Of a stretch of 64,000 bases of DNA, positions 22,543 through 35,337 are shown piece after piece. How positions within the stretch are numbered: the first letter of the stretch is position 1; each line of letters starts with the position of its first letter. Where the stretch lies: contig CP141127.1 of the NCBI GenBank assembly GCA_035236585.1, positions 68,305,495 to 68,369,494 on the forward strand. The letters run 5' to 3'. Below the pieces are notes generated by a model. It ran no database searches and had not been told where the DNA came from. It saw nothing but the letters and a program-made list of their open reading frames with translations. The position numbers and the translations under genes were made by a program. The stretch comes from Warburgia ugandensis (taxonomy: Eukaryota > Streptophyta > Magnoliopsida > Canellales > Canellaceae).

Positions 22543-24216
22543 TATCTCAAATAACACCATTGGTGTTCACAGATATCAATATAGTATCATCTCACTTTAC
22601 ATAATGATACTAAAAGGTTTGCATCATTATATACCAATACAATTGTTTAGTATGTTCTCCTCTAATATACTATTCAAATGAATTTCCTCACTTCATTTAT
22701 CAAATAGGGTTTATCTCTCTTAACCTCATATATATATATATACAAACACTCTTCATCATAAGAGTCCAAATTCATAGGGTCGATCAATAGCTAGTGGAAT
22801 AACTGAAAGTCCATCATATCAGATAACTGATGGAATGCCTTAATTTCAGACACAACTCAAATATCAGTTTTGATCTTTGAACATATATAGTTCAAGAATC
22901 TTTCTCGAAATAAGGTACAAATACAATTCACTTGTCTCCTTCTCTTCTTCTTTCTCTCCTTCCTCTTCCTTCTTCTTTTCTTTCTTTCCTTCTGTTCATT
23001 GGGTCTTGGGAACAAACTAACATCTATTTCTATTTTCCTCCAGTGGGGGCTGCCGTTATCAAATGCGCTCCCCCTTTTTGTTAGTTTAATTTTGTTTTCT
23101 TTTATAGTTTCATAATGGTGTTTTTACTATTCTTAACACCATGATATCAGACAAAGAAAAGGCAAGCCATACTAATGATACTTTTTAACTCCATTGACTG
23201 TCAAATTCTAACTCCTGCAAGTGTGGTCCACTTACTAAAATTACAAACATACCCTTTTGTACGAAAATTATCGTTTATTCATCCAACCTTCGATTTAAAC
23301 AAACTTAGTGTCGTTGGATGCGTATCGATTAGTAGGATTCAGATTTTATAATTTCAATTTCATATTCTTAATAGCAGCAGCTTTTCTATCTACAATAAGC
23401 AATAAGAATCACTTTCGCTGCGTACTCTGATACTCGGCCTTTACTTGATAATCCATCAAAACAATAAATTTCTGACTAAATTTTTCTTTCGTTTCAACTT
23501 CCAAAATCCTTTGATTGTAATGTTGTGTAGAACACATACTCATTATCTCTAACTCAACATTTCTATTTTCTTATCCATATAACTATTTATACTAACTTCA
23601 AATGGTGAATATATATTTCTCACTTAAAGATGATCCCTTCTACATATGCTTAGCCAATTCTAACCTTATAAAACTGCCTATCTGATAAATTTCAAGTATC
23701 ATATTTCTGACAAAATTTCTACAAAGTCTCCTCTATTTTTCAGACTTATGCATTTAGCGCATGCGATTGCGATACACCTGATAAACCATTTATCAATACA
23801 AAATAGATTTTAGAGACTCTATCTCACCACATTCAAATGTTCACTACAATAGAATTAACCATTCATCCACAAATAATATATATCTCAAAGACTTTGTCCC
23901 ACTCCATTCTCCACATTACCATAGTACAACAAATCCTAATGTCATGAGAATTGCTTACCCATTTCTACAACTTTAATAATAATATCCAAATTCTTCAATA
24001 GTATAGTACCAACACACTAGAAAATCATCAATTGATAACACATATGATTCAAATTATAATTAACTGAACGTACACCCTTTGGTGTATTTAGATTCAAAAA
24101 CTGAAAGAATATATTCAGTATTTCTCAAATGCAAATATGCAACTTGTAGCATTAAATGAACAACTGAAATCGCACGAACTATGCAATCACATTCAAATAC
24201 TTAAATAACATCATTA

Positions 24217-24325
24217 AGGACAACCCCGATGCATGAAGCTCCTGCCTTTGCGGTGTCTAGGGGAAGGCGGACCACAAGGGTCTATAGTAGGCAGCCTTAC
24301 CTTGCATTTCGCAAGAGGCTGATTC
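24217..24325 (-). mobile_element. SINE fragment, Au-SINE-like (copy 6, 5' part deleted)
   Basis: Only the 3' half survives. At about 24325 the SINE (ggctgattc) runs straight into aatagctagtgg, which lies some 450 bases further on in complete units. The tRNA-like promoter half is gone. Confidence 0.65.
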
Positions 24326-25162
24326 AATAGCTAGTGGAATAACTGAAAGTCCATCTTATCAAATAACTTATGGAATGCCTTAATTTCAGACGCAACTCAA
24401 ATATCAGTTCTGATCTTTCAACATATATAGTTCGAGAATCTTTCTCGAAATAAGGTATAAATACAATTCACTTGTCTCCTTCTCTTCTTCTTCTTCTTCC
24501 TCTCCTTCCTATTCCTTCTTCCTTCCTTTGTTTTCTTTCTTTCCTTCTATTTGTTGGGTTTTGGGAACAAACTAACATCTATTTCTATTTTACTCGAGTG
24601 TGGGGTCCCATTATCAAATGTGCCCCCCTTTTTTGTTATTTTAATTTTGTTTTCTTTTAAAGTTTCATAATGGTGTTTTTACTATTCTGAGCACCGTGAT
24701 ATCAGTCAAAGAAAAGGCAAGTCATACTAATGATGTTTTTCAACTCCATTGATTGTCAAATTCTAACTCCTGCAAGTGGGGCCCACTTAGTGAAATTACA
24801 AAAGTACCCTTTTGTAAGAAAATTATTGTTTATTCGTCCAACCTTCAATTTCAACCAACTTAGTATTGTTGGATTCATATTGATGAGTAAAATCCAGATT
24901 TTATAATTTCAATTTCATGTTCTTAGTTTTTCTTTCTTTTTCTTTTTTTTTACTTTTAATAACCAAAATAGCCCTAACTTCGAAGTCCCATAACTTCTCC
25001 ATTCAAACTCCGTTTTCAACATTCTTTGGGTTGTTGAATTCCATTTTCTAAATAAAATCCAATCATGTATGTTTTAGTTCCTAATTCTTATTCCATAAAA
25101 AGTTATTCTCCTAGAAAGCTCATACCTTGGTCATGCAATTGTAAAATTTTGGGGTTGTTACA

Positions 25163-25949
25163 AAATGCTTGTCAAATGAAACATCCAGCTGATACTAGTT
25201 CCAATTTGATTGCTAGGATGGTAGGTGTAGGTGAGGAGGTTGACCTTGATGGAGCATGCTATTTCTTTTGATTAACCTTAGATGCTGATAAAAAATAAAT
25301 AAATTGAGGCCTTTAAAAAATGCTATTGAAGATGGTGGTATGACAACATACATATCTTGCATTTTAGAGGATAAAGATATTGTTTTGGCCAAGGCATAGG
25401 ATATCCAATGGCCTCCCCACGATATAAATGTAATTAACTTCTATTAGAAATGGTAGGCCGGCATCCTCTTGATAGGTAACAACAAGATATGCACACTTAG
25501 TGTATGTATGCATCAACCTTCGTGCAAAAAGGAAGATTCAATATGATACCATGTACTAGTAGTGACATGTTTTCAATGTTATTCAAGGTCTACATGCATT
25601 GAACCCTATGTAAATAGGAAATAGTGGAGATATAAGAATGGATGAGGTAGGACAATTAATTGGATAGTAAAAAAGTAAACATGTGTTCATATATACCCCC
25701 TCGACCAAATTTTCTTGTTCACAAAACATAGGTAGATCTACTTGATCTTCTTAAGTAGGAAAATTGTAGCTAGTATATGATTGGAGTGTAGGGGAAGTAG
25801 GAGTTGGGTCTTGACCTTTCATACTCTGGAACTCCCTCATTAAATCCAGCTTTAACTACTCGTACATCTCCTTTTGGAGTGCACTTTTAACTACTCATAC
25901 ACCTCATCGTCAACTTTAGGTTGTTGACTAAAGTATTTGAAAGGAATAA
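25163..25949. other. AT-rich DNA, no clear gene
   Basis: Unique-looking sequence starting at the array's outer edge. Short plus-strand phrases such as IARMVGVGEEVDLDGACYFF (25201-25268) look coding-like but extend nowhere. Part may belong to the transposase relic that follows; I cannot place its border. Confidence 0.4.
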
Positions 25950-26831
25950 CACCATGCCCTTGGTCTCTTACTTAGCCATGGGGTTCCTCCTTATTGCCCA
26001 AAGCCCTGCATAGGATGTCATCCTTTGTTGTAGTGCTACTTAGAGTCCCTATAGATGTAGTTCCGTGGGTAAACTCTTCCTACACAATTTATAAGAATAT
26101 GATCAATTCTATAAATTAATTTATAAACATATGTAATTTTAAAATATAACTAGGATAGACATATGGAACAACTTACTATTTGAGAAGTATCTTGTGTAAC
26201 AACTTCATTTTTGTAGTTTTGGGGGTTACACCACTCTAAATGCACCATTTTCCATAGGATGATGTAGATAATGAGATTTGTAGTGCTAGCTTTTATTTGT
26301 TGTTAAAAGAGATAGTAAAGTTAGGTAATAAAATATAAGTAAGGTATAATTAGAAATAAATGAATTCTCACAAATATAGACTTCTTGTTCTTTCAAACTA
26401 GCATAACCCAACCTAGAGAGGTGTGCTATATATGATTGATTACATGCACCTTTCTCCCTTGAGCACTCTTTGCCTACATTTGATATAATGAAGGGTAATT
26501 AAGCACAACCAAATGTTACAATTAATTAATCAAAACTTGGTTTGGTACATACCTCAAATACAAGAGACAAGTGGCACTATACAAAGTCATTCCATGCATC
26601 TTGGTCAATATTGGAATATAAGACAGAGACTCTGTAACACTTGATGGATCAGCTACAAATGGATATACATAGTTAATAGCATAGTAGCTCTTCCATTCTC
26701 CACTATTCACTAGCCATTTTCTCCATTGTTCACTAACTCCTTGCAAACCATACTTCTTCTTATCATTAGATATAAGAATATTTATAGAGCATTTGCACAC
26801 CTTCACCATCTCCATATTGAATCTTTGATTG
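25950..26831 (-). pseudogene. En/Spm (CACTA)-type plant transposase relic, C-terminal part
   Basis: The minus strand holds separated pieces in the order expected for the plant transposase family Transposase_24 (En/Spm type). KKKYGLQGVSEQWRKW (about 26700-26770) resembles its Trp-Arg repeat region. NQSYIAHLSRLGYASLKEQE (about 26390-26450) resembles the segment after the basic linker. DDILCRALGNKEEPHG, a stop, then VRDQGHGVIPFKYF (about 25935-26022) resembles its C-terminal DIL..ALG..E..GRVRG.G motif. The pieces lie in different frames, so introns or decay separate them. The upstream part lies at 29766-29992, beyond a solo LTR. Identification is from remembered family motifs. Confidence 0.6.
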
Positions 26832-26836
26832 ATGGT

Positions 26837-29765
26837 GTGATGACCCAGGTTTTTATAATGCAATTTAAAATAAAAAGCTTTCAGTTGAGAGATCGATCTC
26901 TAATTAAAAACAATATTTTGAAATAAACACAGCAAAAATTTCTTTTTCTTTGAAATTCGTTCATGAAAAAACCCCGAGTCTCATTATTTACTTCAAACAA
27001 ATAGATAATGATCAAACATCATTAATATATGAAGCATGCCGTGGCAATTTGAAAATATCTAAAAATAGATAACTACTGTTCCCAAGATTGTTAGTCATAA
27101 CCCAAGTTAAGAATAATCACTTAAAAGTCAATTTACATCAAATACTAAAATGATCACTACCAGTTTTGAGATAGCTACATTCACACTGGTCTTTACCTTC
27201 TCTAACTTGATTGTAGCACTAAAACTTCTTGATGTTTCTTCTAATCTTACTTCAACAAATCTAAAAAATAATATATTTGGTTGAGTATTTATCATACCCA
27301 GTAGGTGATCTAATACTACTAATTTGAAAACACAGCATACAACATGCATAATTTTGAGAAGGGTTTTTTAGGTAATAAAATCATGCAACCATCTTATGTA
27401 AATATGGGTATTCATGCATAAATCACTTGCACATTTATATATTCAAGTAATAGAATTTTCAACAAAATTAATCAATCAATAACAATATAAACATTACTAA
27501 CTTCTTATGTACATGGGTATCTCGGCTAACAAATCAGCTGACTAGTCACAAGTAGTGCTGACTGGTCACAAGTAGTCTAAGACCATCTCAATACTCCATG
27601 TCTGGTGACACAAAATAGAAATTATAGGGACCACTATGCTCATGACCTGCTATCAGAAATCGTGTGTCTTAGGTATCTGCCACCATAGCCTCCACATCGA
27701 TTGTAGATATGTCTCGAAAAGGGTGTTGTGCACACCTCCAGTAGCCATTCCCCATCATAGCAGTCAAGAAAAATAGGTGCCTCATTGGGCACTGATACCT
27801 ACCACCTTTGGTGGTTAAAGGTAGGGAGGCCAACCTCTTACAACCTATTAGCTTAGTGCCCACCAGGCTTACTAGCCTGAAACATATGTGTGTGTGTGTA
27901 TCTCAAGTTTTAACATATACTAAATCATGCAATTTATGCAACTTATTCAAAATATATAATTAATGCATATATAAAATTGTTCTACAATTCAAGAGTAAAA
28001 AAGGGATATGAAAGATATAAGCAGTAGCATTTTCAATCAATATCATGAATCATGAGAATAATTTGCATGCTCATTATAAGAATACCATATCTCATTCAAA
28101 AACATAATAAGCATGAAAATAGTTTCAATTAAATCATTTTAAGTTTAGAATTAAGTTGAAAACATAGTAGCATTAGACTACCTACCTCAAGGATGTCACT
28201 TCAGTTTTTCTTCAATGTGAATCCTGGATCTCCTTCAAGGTCTTTGGGGGTCCTCGTATAATTTAAGGGTAAGAATCCATGTATTATTTTCCATTCTCCA
28301 TTGATCATTAGTTAGATTCATTGATCAACAGCCTAGATCATTGATCTAGACTCTGATCCTATCTTTAAATGGTCAGATCTATCATCCAAGGATTGATATC
28401 CTTAATTCAAGGTTGATCTATGTATATAGATCATTTGCATTATCTAATTGATCATTTTGTAGGGTCCTATCATCTTTGATCTTATAGATCTATTAGATTT
28501 TTGTATTTTCTAGGTTATGATTAGTTTAAAATATTCTTTGATCCTAAATTTTATTAAATAATTAGGTCTGCATCATTAAGAAAAATCTCGTAAACCTTTC
28601 TGATCTTAAATTAGACTTCTATACCCTTCTGAATTAGAGATTTTATGTTTTAGATTTATTTAACAGTCTAGATAAAAATTCTGGATCAAACCCGTCAAAA
28701 TGAGCTAATGTGACAACCGGATTGTGACGCACCTTTCTAAACTTGCCGGTGCATCTTAGCAACCATGATGCATAGGGCTATGTCTCGGTTCCCAAGTCAC
28801 AACTATGTCCCAGTCCCACTATGACCATGTCCGCACGTGTCACATGCACAAAGATGCACCTAGAGGATGCATCTCCGTTGCGTGTTGCCAGGGAACATCT
28901 TGGTCGTCCGATCCTATCGACTAGAATGAGATGATTTGATCTGAACTATCAAATCTTTCTAGTCACCAATCAACAACTATGATGCTCCTAAAAATCCACT
29001 ATTTTTGGGTTCCCACGAACTCATGCACAGCTCAAATCTCCCATCTGAGTTGTCCTTGAGTGGGTTCAACCATAAATCAATCGATTTTGGTTTCCCTAGT
29101 GATTTGTTGGCCAATGAGACTAGATCCAACTTGGACCTGAGGAGAAAATGCCAGAAAAGGAAACAAAATGCAAAGAGTGGGGAAAACTCTACCTCTGTGG
29201 CTAGAGGAGTGGTTTTTAGGGGGGTTTTCTAGTGGGTGCTAATCTATCTATGATTATCGGAAGCCTAGATTGCTAGTGATGGGATAAGATGGTAGCTAGA
29301 GGGAGAGGAGAAGAAGAGGCATAGAAGTTTGGGGAGAAAATGATGCCATGGGGGAGGGGAAGAAAGCATTTATCACTAGTGATCTGCTTTTCTCGCAGGC
29401 AGCACAATCACCTACTTTTTCCCCCGACGGCAGAGTTAAAGGTGGAGGGGTGCCATTATAAAAAAAATTTCCCCTTCTAATTTTAACCCTTTCCAATTTT
29501 GAAATGTATCAGGATTTTATTTGTAAAATTATCAAAATACCCTTATACTTAAAAGTTCCATAACTTTTTCATCCAAACTCCTTTTTTGCTTTTCTGAGTG
29601 TCGTTCAATTCCATTTTTTAATTAAATCTAATTATGAAGATATTTTCAAAAAATTTGATTTCAATAAATTCTCACTTCTAAAACTCAAAATTTATAAAAC
29701 TTTCATTCTCCTATTCACTCCAGTTCTTCAAAATAAAATAGGACTTAAAGACTCGGGTAGTTACA
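26837..29765 (-). mobile_element. Solo LTR, Tekay-type (2929 bp), inside the transposase relic
   Basis: It starts TGTGATGACCCAGG and ends GGGTAGTTACA. It carries landmarks of the 12-21 kb LTRs: aaaaccccgagt near 26970, a version of actcagtaggagtctatc near 27295, and agcctccac with taggtaccg-type sequence near 27670-27790. Flanking bases are GATGG (26832-26836) and AATGG (29766-29770), a five-base duplication with one change. No internal sequence or second LTR accompanies it, so it is the product of LTR-LTR recombination. It is an older, more diverged copy. Its ORFs show no protein motifs. Confidence 0.85.
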
Positions 29766-29992
29766 AATGGCAACACAGGTCTCCAATTTTCATACATAAT
29801 ACTTCTTATTGTGTAGCAATGATGACTAATATGGGGGGCTACATGGTCACCTATCTCTTGCCCCTTAATGTTGTACTCAACAACATATTTTATTTCCTTT
29901 AACATTATCTTAATAAACTTTTCTATTATTGTTCCTCCTATGCCCTTTTGGTTATGATGACTACTTGGTTTGGGTTATTCTTCTTGTGCCAT
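29766..29992 (-). pseudogene. En/Spm (CACTA)-type plant transposase relic, upstream part
   Basis: From a Met at 29992 the minus strand reads MAQEE, a stop, then KGIGGTIIEKFIKI, EIKYVVEYNIKGQEIG and YTIRSIMYENWRPVL. This matches the start of the Transposase_24-type domain (RGPT..., YN..GQPVG, then a W-R pair in front of a Pro). The downstream continuation is on the other side of the solo LTR at 26831, in a different frame. Upstream of the Met, no further convincing motif was seen. Confidence 0.6.
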
Positions 29993-31705
29993 TTTTGCTA
30001 CACAAGGAAAACCATTTCATTCAAAACAAACAAATCAAAAGTCACTTCTACATGAGAAAGACTTAAAAAATTTATTCATTTTCATTCTAATATGAAAATT
30101 CTTTAATAAGAGGTCAATAATTCTATACAAAATCACATTCTTCATTTTTAGGTTAGGTCATAAAATGAAAATTGTCTTATCAACAATTCTTTAGCAATTG
30201 TAGGTTACTGTAATTTCAATATGTATGACTCACGACTAACCTTTGCATCATTGAAACTCAAGTCAGCTTTAAGTGCATAGATAATTAGATATGTTATGAA
30301 ATCTTTAGGATCAGATGGAGGCTACATAAATCTTTAGTAGCAATGAAACACCATATCAAATCCACTTGTCCGTTTGAGCTACATGAATTTTCTAGCAAAA
30401 TTAGTTCAATTTACATCAAAATTCATACTCACTCAATCTTCGTGTAACAAACAATCCATAGCAATTCCAAGATAAAATAAGAAGTACGTCCAACTCTTCA
30501 TAGGAATCTACAGGCTAATTACAAATGAATTTCAACTCCAAATCTTAGAAATCCCTCATATGTGAATATAGTTACCTAGTGATAGAATCAATTCAAGAGA
30601 CTCATATAGGCTTCTAACTTCTAGCTTGATCCAACAATAAGAAGGGACAACACAAATAACCAATCCAAAAGTAAAATTCCAATATACCCCAAGTAATAGA
30701 TTTATAAATCGAATAAGGTATAATAGCATTTCCATAACCCGCACAGTTGAATTCTAAAGAACAAATGTAAATCCATGATTTATATAAACATCTGTACCCA
30801 ATCTAATCCATTCATAACATAAATAATCGATAAGTTTTTTGAACTATGCTTTGAATCAAGCTTGAAGAAGAGCAAACACATGATACTAGAATTGGTACTA
30901 GGTAATTCTAAAACATTTTTGACCAATTTTCCTAGCAAAAATTTTCCACCTCTTTCTTCCAAGCTCAGAAAATTTTAGAATAGAATTGAACTTTATATTT
31001 TCAATAATACATTGTACAAAAACTCATTTCTAATCTAACCCCATTTTTCCAATCCCCATATTTCACATCTCCAATATTGATCAACATTGACTAATAACTT
31101 TTCTAATTTAAAGCAGAACCTATAACAAGTTCTAAACAAAATTAGAGTGCATACATGTTATTTTCTACAAATTGTAGTAGGACTAGCCACTAAACTTAAA
31201 GGGGACAATAAAACTAGTAGTCCAAACATCAAAATTGTGCATGCATGGCATCTGTTTTTAATATTAGATCATGTCTAAAACTTTAATCCTAAAATTATAC
31301 ATGAATGATTAAAATTTATGTATATAGAAAGTCCAGTACAAGAAATGAAGGATATAAAAGAGGGTTTAGGGTTCTTACTCATTGATAGATGGATTTCATG
31401 AGTTTTGTTGTCAAAAGGGTCATCTAGAGTTGATTTGCACTAAAGAAGATTGCCGGGGATGGTTCCGTTGTATGTGATGAAATTGTGCTCATTGTCTCGT
31501 CTCTAGTCAAGGGAAAGGGAATGAGTGGGCTTTAGTCAGTCAATTATGGATAAGGGGATTATAATCACTATCCATCCAGAACTTGATGGAAAACTAAGAA
31601 AAACTCACTTGTTGGTTACACATGGCAAGAGAGAAAGGGTGTTACATTGATCTTCATAGTCAGCAATGAGTTTTGTTAGTAAAGACCACATGTCAGAGCA
31701 AGAAT

Positions 31706-31764
<59 letters not shown>

Positions 31765-32990
31765 TTTTTGGAGGTTTTAGGTAATGGATGTAAGTGGAGA
31801 TTTTGGAGTGGGAAACTAAGTGTGTGTGTGTGTCTATATATAAAATTATATTTCTTAAGATATTTTACAAGAAAAATTTTAAAACTATAATAATTAACAT
31901 GGTTTTCTAAGATGGTTTTCAAACTATCTTATGAAACCATGTTTTTTAAGACATTTATAAAAAAAAATCATCTTCTCTTTCACTTTTTTAAGATGGTTTT
32001 TATAACTATCTTATTAATATTTTCCAAAAAAATTATAATCTTTTGGGTTATTTTGTACCTACATCATATATAACTACAGATATGAAAATATATATAGTGA
32101 ATTGCTATTACACAATTATGCATACATAAATAAAAATAACAGAAGAATAAGTTTTTGGATAACTCCTAATTAACCAATCTAAGGCAAGCAAAACAGGATG
32201 AATGAATCAAATCATCCAAAAGAGGGACCTAATAAGGGTGCATCCTTTTTCCCACTAATAATCAGTTTTCTAAACCTTTGTACTATTATAACATAGTATA
32301 TGGATTATTAAAATCAAATGAGTGGGCCCTATCAATCCTTCCATCCGCTAGTGCTTAACATGCCCATCACATAATAACTCTGTATTTTATATGACTAATG
32401 TCTTCCAAAAAAGAAATATTACTTCAAGCTTATTGTCAACTCCTTCTCGATGCATGTCAAAATACACCCACTAATTTCCTTTGCTAGGTGCACTACAAAA
32501 GACAGCAAAAGATTAAGACAATCGCATGTACATAAGTAAAAATAACACAAGAATGAATTTTTGGACATCTCCTAATTAATGATGTGTCTTAATTATCATA
32601 GCAATTGCATGGCCCTATTGGAATATAGAATAGGCAAATAAGGGTCGACCCTATGAAGAGTCGTTAAGAAACGAGAATTAATTAAAGCTTAAGTTGCTTT
32701 ACTTTAGCCTAGCCAACAAGGAAAGAAATGGAGAACTTTAAACCAAACAACTAATCTAAGAAACTAATTCTATACAACGAAATAAACTAAAGTAAGGAAA
32801 CAAACTAAAATATAAAGAAAGAAAATAAAATAAACTAATTATGAAAGGAAAGTAACTTTATCACCAATGGAGATTGAAGTACAAAGATTACAATAAATAA
32901 AGAAACTTATTTAAAGTTGCAGTTATAGGCATTCTTTGTTGTGTCACTTAACAAGTCTCTTTACATGTCTTCTTCTTCTTTTTCAAGCCT
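29993..32990. other. AT-rich intervening DNA without recognisable genes
   Basis: Roughly 3 kb of low-complexity AT-rich sequence. ORFs at 30556-30962 (minus) lack motifs. It contains a (GA)n microsatellite and a short GT run near 31821. It could be the remainder of the CACTA element or older degraded repeats; I could not find terminal CACTA repeats. Confidence 0.4.
31708..31759. repeat. (GA)n microsatellite, about 26 units
   Basis: An uninterrupted GA run of 52 bases. ORFs through it (31605-31922 minus, 31666-31890 plus) are artefacts of the dinucleotide repeat. Confidence 0.97.
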
Positions 32991-35337
32991 TGATAACTGT
33001 TCAAATTTTCACAAAGAGTACACAATTAGTAGCCATGTGTTATAAAAGATTGGCATAATTTTAGGATTTCTCTAAAAAAATTTAACGCATGCACTTCTGA
33101 CCTAATAATTCAAAAGTTTAATATTTTGTAGGTTCAAAGGCTAATTTTGAATAAGTGTGTGAATAATCACAATTTTCTAAAATTTAATTAGAGTTTTTCA
33201 CCTTTTGTAGGTGATGGGAAGGTAATCCAAAGGCCAAGATTGATCTAGATGAGAATTGAAGCCATACATGAGGTTTTCTAGTCTAACTAGGAAACCTAAG
33301 CAAGCCACGGCCTAAATATTATCAATTCAAACTATGGTCAAGAATTAAGATCAAAAGAGCTAAAGGTGACTAAAATGGGCCCATGCACAATCCATGCATT
33401 CCCACCACCTTTGAATGGAGCAATGCAAACCATGTTAGCCCTATAAGCCATGAGAGAAGGTGAAAAATTAAGGATGCAAGCCAAGCCAAATGAGCCTTCA
33501 AAGTGAGCCATTCAAGCCACTTAAGCCATTGCCACATGGAGACATACTATTAGAGGAGAATTTTCAAAAAATTTCGAAGGGATTGGAAGGAAAACAAGAT
33601 ATGTACATGAGGTGGACCAATAAGATTTCTTTACCTTATTTCTCTCTTGTCCTTATCACTCTTTCTTATCACTTTCCACTCTCTATTATGGTTTCCACAT
33701 GAAAAGCCCTATAGGGAGGAGTTCCACGTCCAACTCCTACAAAATAAGAGCCTCCCTCCCCTCCTTACCTCATTCGCTCCTCCACCTTCTAGTTCTATCT
33801 TTTAAACTCCATCTATATCACTTTCCAAATTCCATCTCATCATTTAGATCTCAACCTTAGGATCCCATCCTATGAAGACCAAAAGGAAATCTCATTGTGA
33901 GTTCCTAGGGATTCTAATGTGAAACAGTAAAGAGAGAAGATGGGAGATGTCCCATCCTAAAAAGTAGGCACCTCCACCTTATCTCTTTCCCACTCCTCTC
34001 TCCTACTTGGTAAACCTTACCCCTTTCACTGCCCCACTCCAAGATTAGATTTTGTTAAGAATAGGAAGTGGCCAACTATTATAAAAACTTCCTAGGGTTT
34101 TAATGTGGAAGCCATCTTAGTGGAGAAGTCAACCCCTTCCACCATTTTCCTCCTTTTCTCCTCGACACATTCCACTTTCTTTCTCCTCTTTTCTTCAATG
34201 CATGTCCCTTGTTGCAGCCATTATTCCCAAGCTTTCAAAGCATCACTCTTGGCTAGTTTTCCTTTGGTTTTTGCTCCCTTAAAGTTAGTCCTTTCCTATG
34301 GTTCCTTGTTTGTTGCATTTATTTATTTATTGCTTTGTTTTGTTATTTGATTCCTTGCTTTAATTTCTTTGCCTTGTTGCTTTGATTCATGTGATTGTCA
34401 CCTTTTGATTTACACCATAGATCCTTGAATCTAAGGACTATAACTCTCTTGTAGTGACAGCCAAGAGAGTTTAGTTCTCAGATCAAGTCCTTTCTCATCT
34501 TTTTCCTTGAGCTTCTTGCCATCTCTTACTCTCTTTTCCCTCTTGATTTCTTTAGATCTCTTTTAGTAATCTAGCCATGATTACTATACATTGATTATTG
34601 GATGATTCAAGAAGTCCTTTGAATTTCTTTTTGGATTTAATGAAAGATGCACACACCACTTGGAGGGTGCACACCTCTTATAAACATGTGTAATTCAATT
34701 CAATCAATGGAAAGTTTATGATTGTTGTTAGTTGCTTACTACTTATGGTTGTTTTCATTGTTTGTTATTTAGTATTTCATGGATGTTACAATGTATTTTC
34801 ATGTTTAGTTTCCATGTCATCCATTATAGATTAAGTGTGCATTTAATCTCCATAGGAAACACACTTAAACCATGTGTATAAACCCATGATTCATGTGCAT
34901 GGTTTTGAAAAGTTTTTCCCTTAGGTACCTTGCTTGATTATACTTCGAGTTACATGTTTTAAGTCTAGTTTCATTCATTATTCCATGTTAGATTACTTTA
35001 CATCTTAGTTCATGCATTCTTTCAAGACTGTCCATGCATCTTAATTACTTTGTTTCATGCATTCTCCCAAACTTACTTCAAGCACACCATTTTGTTTAGT
35101 TGTTTCCGTAGGTCTTGTATGTTTTATTATTTAGGTTAGTCATGTTTAGGTTTATTTGAGAATTGTTTAAGTTTTGTTGCATGTTAGGATAGTTTTCGAT
35201 AGTTTTCAATTTTTTTTATAAACTTTTAATTTTAGAAAGTTTTAGGTTTAGGAAAGTACTATTTTCATGGGATCAACCTCACTTGCATGCATGTACTATA
35301 ATAGATTCACACGCTTATGAGTAATTTAAAAGCTACA
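32991..35337 (+). repeat. LTR of an Athila/Tat-like Ty3/gypsy element (2347 bp), plus strand
   Basis: It starts TGATAACTGTTCAAATTTT and ends AAGCTACA. Related copies in this window start TGATAAGTGTTCAATTTTG (63001) and TGATAAATGTCTAATTTTG (55621). Shared landmarks include ttttgtaggttca near 33125, ttttgtaggtgatgg near 33205, catgattcatgtgcatgg near 34890 and gggatcaacctcacttgc near 35270. The sequence directly after 35337 resembles a decayed gypsy primer site, so this is a 5' LTR with a stub of internal region. The ORFs at 33490-33702 and 34105-34350 are not supported by motifs. Confidence 0.75.

Larger units (their letters stand above)
21603..25162 (-). repeat. Array units 6 (right part) and 7, shortened by deletions, and end of the array
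   Basis: This continues unit 6 after the retrotransposon. It holds a SINE (22369-22542), a pyrimidine tract at about 22930-22995, then a deletion near 23370 where the LTR segment jumps from tcatattctta straight to atagcagcagcttttc, removing the LTR start junction. Unit 7 has a second deletion near 24037, a SINE cut at about 24325, a pyrimidine tract at about 24466-24550 and the final LTR start ggggttgttaca at 25162. Beyond that the sequence is unrelated, so 25162 is the outer edge of the array. No coding sequence is visible. Confidence 0.65.

Noticed and set aside
26522..26863. Whether the 113-codon ORF is joined in frame to 29711-29905 when the solo LTR is removed.
   Set aside because: Joining across the duplication gives a different frame and an early stop, so it is not one intact ORF; I keep both only as relic pieces.
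31605..31922. ORFs encoding Ser-Leu or Glu-Arg repeats (also 61232-61555, 61268-61456, 60179-60496).
   Set aside because: They are pure translations of GA, CT or GAAA microsatellites.
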